In this document: one piece after another, positions 63,024-64,000 of the stretch | Numbering within the stretch: the stretch's first letter is position 1 | Layout: every line of letters starts with the position of its first letter | NCBI RefSeq assembly: GCF_027853965.1 | Contig: NZ_JAQGLB010000002.1 | Coordinates: forward strand, 372,001-436,000 | Direction of reading: 5' to 3' | From: Saccharopolyspora indica | GTDB lineage: Bacteria > Actinomycetota > Actinomycetes > Mycobacteriales > Pseudonocardiaceae | Length of the DNA stretch: 64,000 nucleotides | The notes under the pieces: generated by a model | Told to the model about the DNA's origin: nothing | Database searches by the model: none | Seen by the model: only the letters and a program-made list of their open reading frames with translations | Position numbers and translations under genes: made by a program

Positions 63024-64000
63024 GTGGCAGTCACGGTGATCGGGATCGATGGCGGCGCCCTGCCCAAGGGCGCGGAGCAGGAGCTGGAGTCGGCTCGGCT
63101 GGTGGTCGGCGGCAAGCGGCACCTGGACGCGCATGCGCCCGAGCACGCGCGCAGGCTGGAGCTGGGCCCGCTGGAACCGGCGTTGAACGCGCTGTCCGCG
63201 CTCTCCGGCGATGAGCACGGCGTGGTGCTCGCCTCGGGTGATCCCGGTTTCTTCGGCGCGGTGCGCGCGCTGCGCGAGCGCGGCATCCGGTGCACCGTGC
63301 TGCCGTCGACCTCCAGCGTGCAGCAGCTGATGGCCCGCGTCGGCCGCTCCTGGGACGACGTGGTGGTGGTCAACGCAGGCGGCCAGGACCTCGGCCGCGC
63401 GATCAACGTCTGCCGCGCGCGCCCGGCCGTGGTGGTGCTGACGACCGCGCCGAAGGCCGGACCGGCGCAGATCGGCTCCGGGCTGACCGGCTGGCGGCGC
63501 ACCATGGTGGTCGCCGAGGACCTGGGCGGGCCGAACGAGTCGATCGTCACCCTGGACCCGGCGGAAGCGGCCAAGCGAACCTGGCGCGAGCCGAACATCG
63601 TGCTGTCGCTGGCCGACCTGGACGACGTGCCGCACCGCGGCTGGATCGCCGGTGGTGAGCCGGTGCCGCCCGCCACCGGCTGGGCGCTGGCCGAGGACGA
63701 GTTCTCGCACCGCGACGGGATGATCACCAGCGCCGAGGTGCGCGCGGTGGCGCTGGCCAAGCTCGCGCCGCGGCCGGGAACGCTGGTGTGGGACGTCGGC
63801 GCGGGTTCCGGCTCGGTGGCCGTGGAGTGCGCTCGGCTGGGCGCGGCGGCGATCGCGGTGGAGTCCGACGAGACGCAGGCGGTGCGGCTGATCACCAACG
63901 CGGCCGGGCACGGCGTGGACGTCCGGGTGGAGGAGGGCGAATCGCCGCAGGTGCTGCGGAACCTGCCCCGGCCGGACTCGATCTTCGTCGGATCCGGCGG
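63024..64000 (+). CDS. cobL: Precorrin-6Y C5,15-methyltransferase (decarboxylating), partial
   Basis: Runs off the window end; 325 residues seen. The N-terminal CbiE-like part begins VAVTVIGIDGG and contains VLASGDPGFFGAVRALRERGI. The CbiT-like C-terminal part opens SAEVRAVALAKLAPRPGTLVWDVGAGSGSVAVE, the SAM-binding motif. CobL methylates C5 and C15 and decarboxylates the C12 acetate in aerobic B12 synthesis. GTG 63024 was chosen from the first strand of the domain; the ribosome-binding site is weak. Confidence 0.9.
   Translation, partial: MAVTVIGIDGGALPKGAEQELESARLVVGGKRHLDAHAPEHARRLELGPLEPALNALSALSGDEHGVVLASGDPGFFGAVRALRERGIRCTVLPSTSSVQQLMARVGRSWDDVVVVNAGGQDLGRAINVCRARPAVVVLTTAPKAGPAQIGSGLTGWRRTMVVAEDLGGPNESIVTLDPAEAAKRTWREPNIVLSLADLDDVPHRGWIAGGEPVPPATGWALAEDEFSHRDGMITSAEVRAVALAKLAPRPGTLVWDVGAGSGSVAVECARLGAAAIAVESDETQAVRLITNAAGHGVDVRVEEGESPQVLRNLPRPDSIFVGSG

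Overview
The window is 64 kb of very GC-rich actinobacterial chromosome with GTG/TTG starts and many start/stop overlaps. Mycothione reductase (a mycothiol organism), the MEP isoprenoid genes dxr and ispG, aerobic-type cobalamin genes, an ESX-type substrate locus and PucR-type regulators together point to a Pseudonocardiales member, most like Saccharopolyspora. That placement is inference from gene content and recalled gene order, not from a search. I see no rRNA, tRNA, insertion sequence, phage or CRISPR array.

Layout. 1-4.5 kb: a manganese/zinc-type ABC importer with its MntR-like regulator, divergent from rlmN. 4.6-8.9 kb: a variable stretch with a low-GC TIR gene split by an in-frame stop, an orphan AbrB antitoxin, an AbrB-VapC module, a MarR regulator with two perfect palindromes, and two small enzymes. 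8.9-23.2 kb: a catabolic region that can carry agmatine/putrescine through 4-aminobutyraldehyde or 4-guanidinobutyrate to GABA and on to succinate semialdehyde (GabT, two PucR regulators, NCS1 permease, amine oxidase, ureohydrolase, aminobutyraldehyde dehydrogenase and a further aldehyde dehydrogenase). It is interrupted by a TetR/membrane-protein cassette lying between two 75-bp direct repeats. 23.4-32.8 kb: a conserved core block DUF2631-GlsB-dxr-rip1-ispG-GNAT-PBP lipoprotein-vapBC-map, in the order I recall from Mycobacterium tuberculosis, followed by cobQ.

34.4-50.6 kb: mostly housekeeping and accessory genes: orphan Phd antitoxin, GntR/MFS pair, NADP-type glutamate dehydrogenase, mycothione reductase, VanZ-RDD membrane protein, PEBP, KDG-type kinase plus hydroxyacid dehydrogenase, two paralogous secreted trypsins, LysR/MFS/LysE, DUF4291 and ElaA. 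50.6-52.0 kb: an SDR and a LysR gene fused head to head by a deletion that removed both N-termini. 52.1-64 kb: cobalamin synthesis (B12 riboswitch, chelatase subunit, cobO, cobB, cobM, cobL), split by an MFS gene and a four-gene ESX-type locus. CobM carries an unusual histone-H1-like tail.

Between genes there are three families of structured repeats. Families A and B are long perfect or near-perfect hairpins, many placed between convergent genes, probably terminators. Family C has two copies of about 115 bp with compensatory stem changes and a conserved potential pseudoknot. Several genes have a -10-like hexamer only 6-8 nt before the start codon, which suggests leaderless transcripts.
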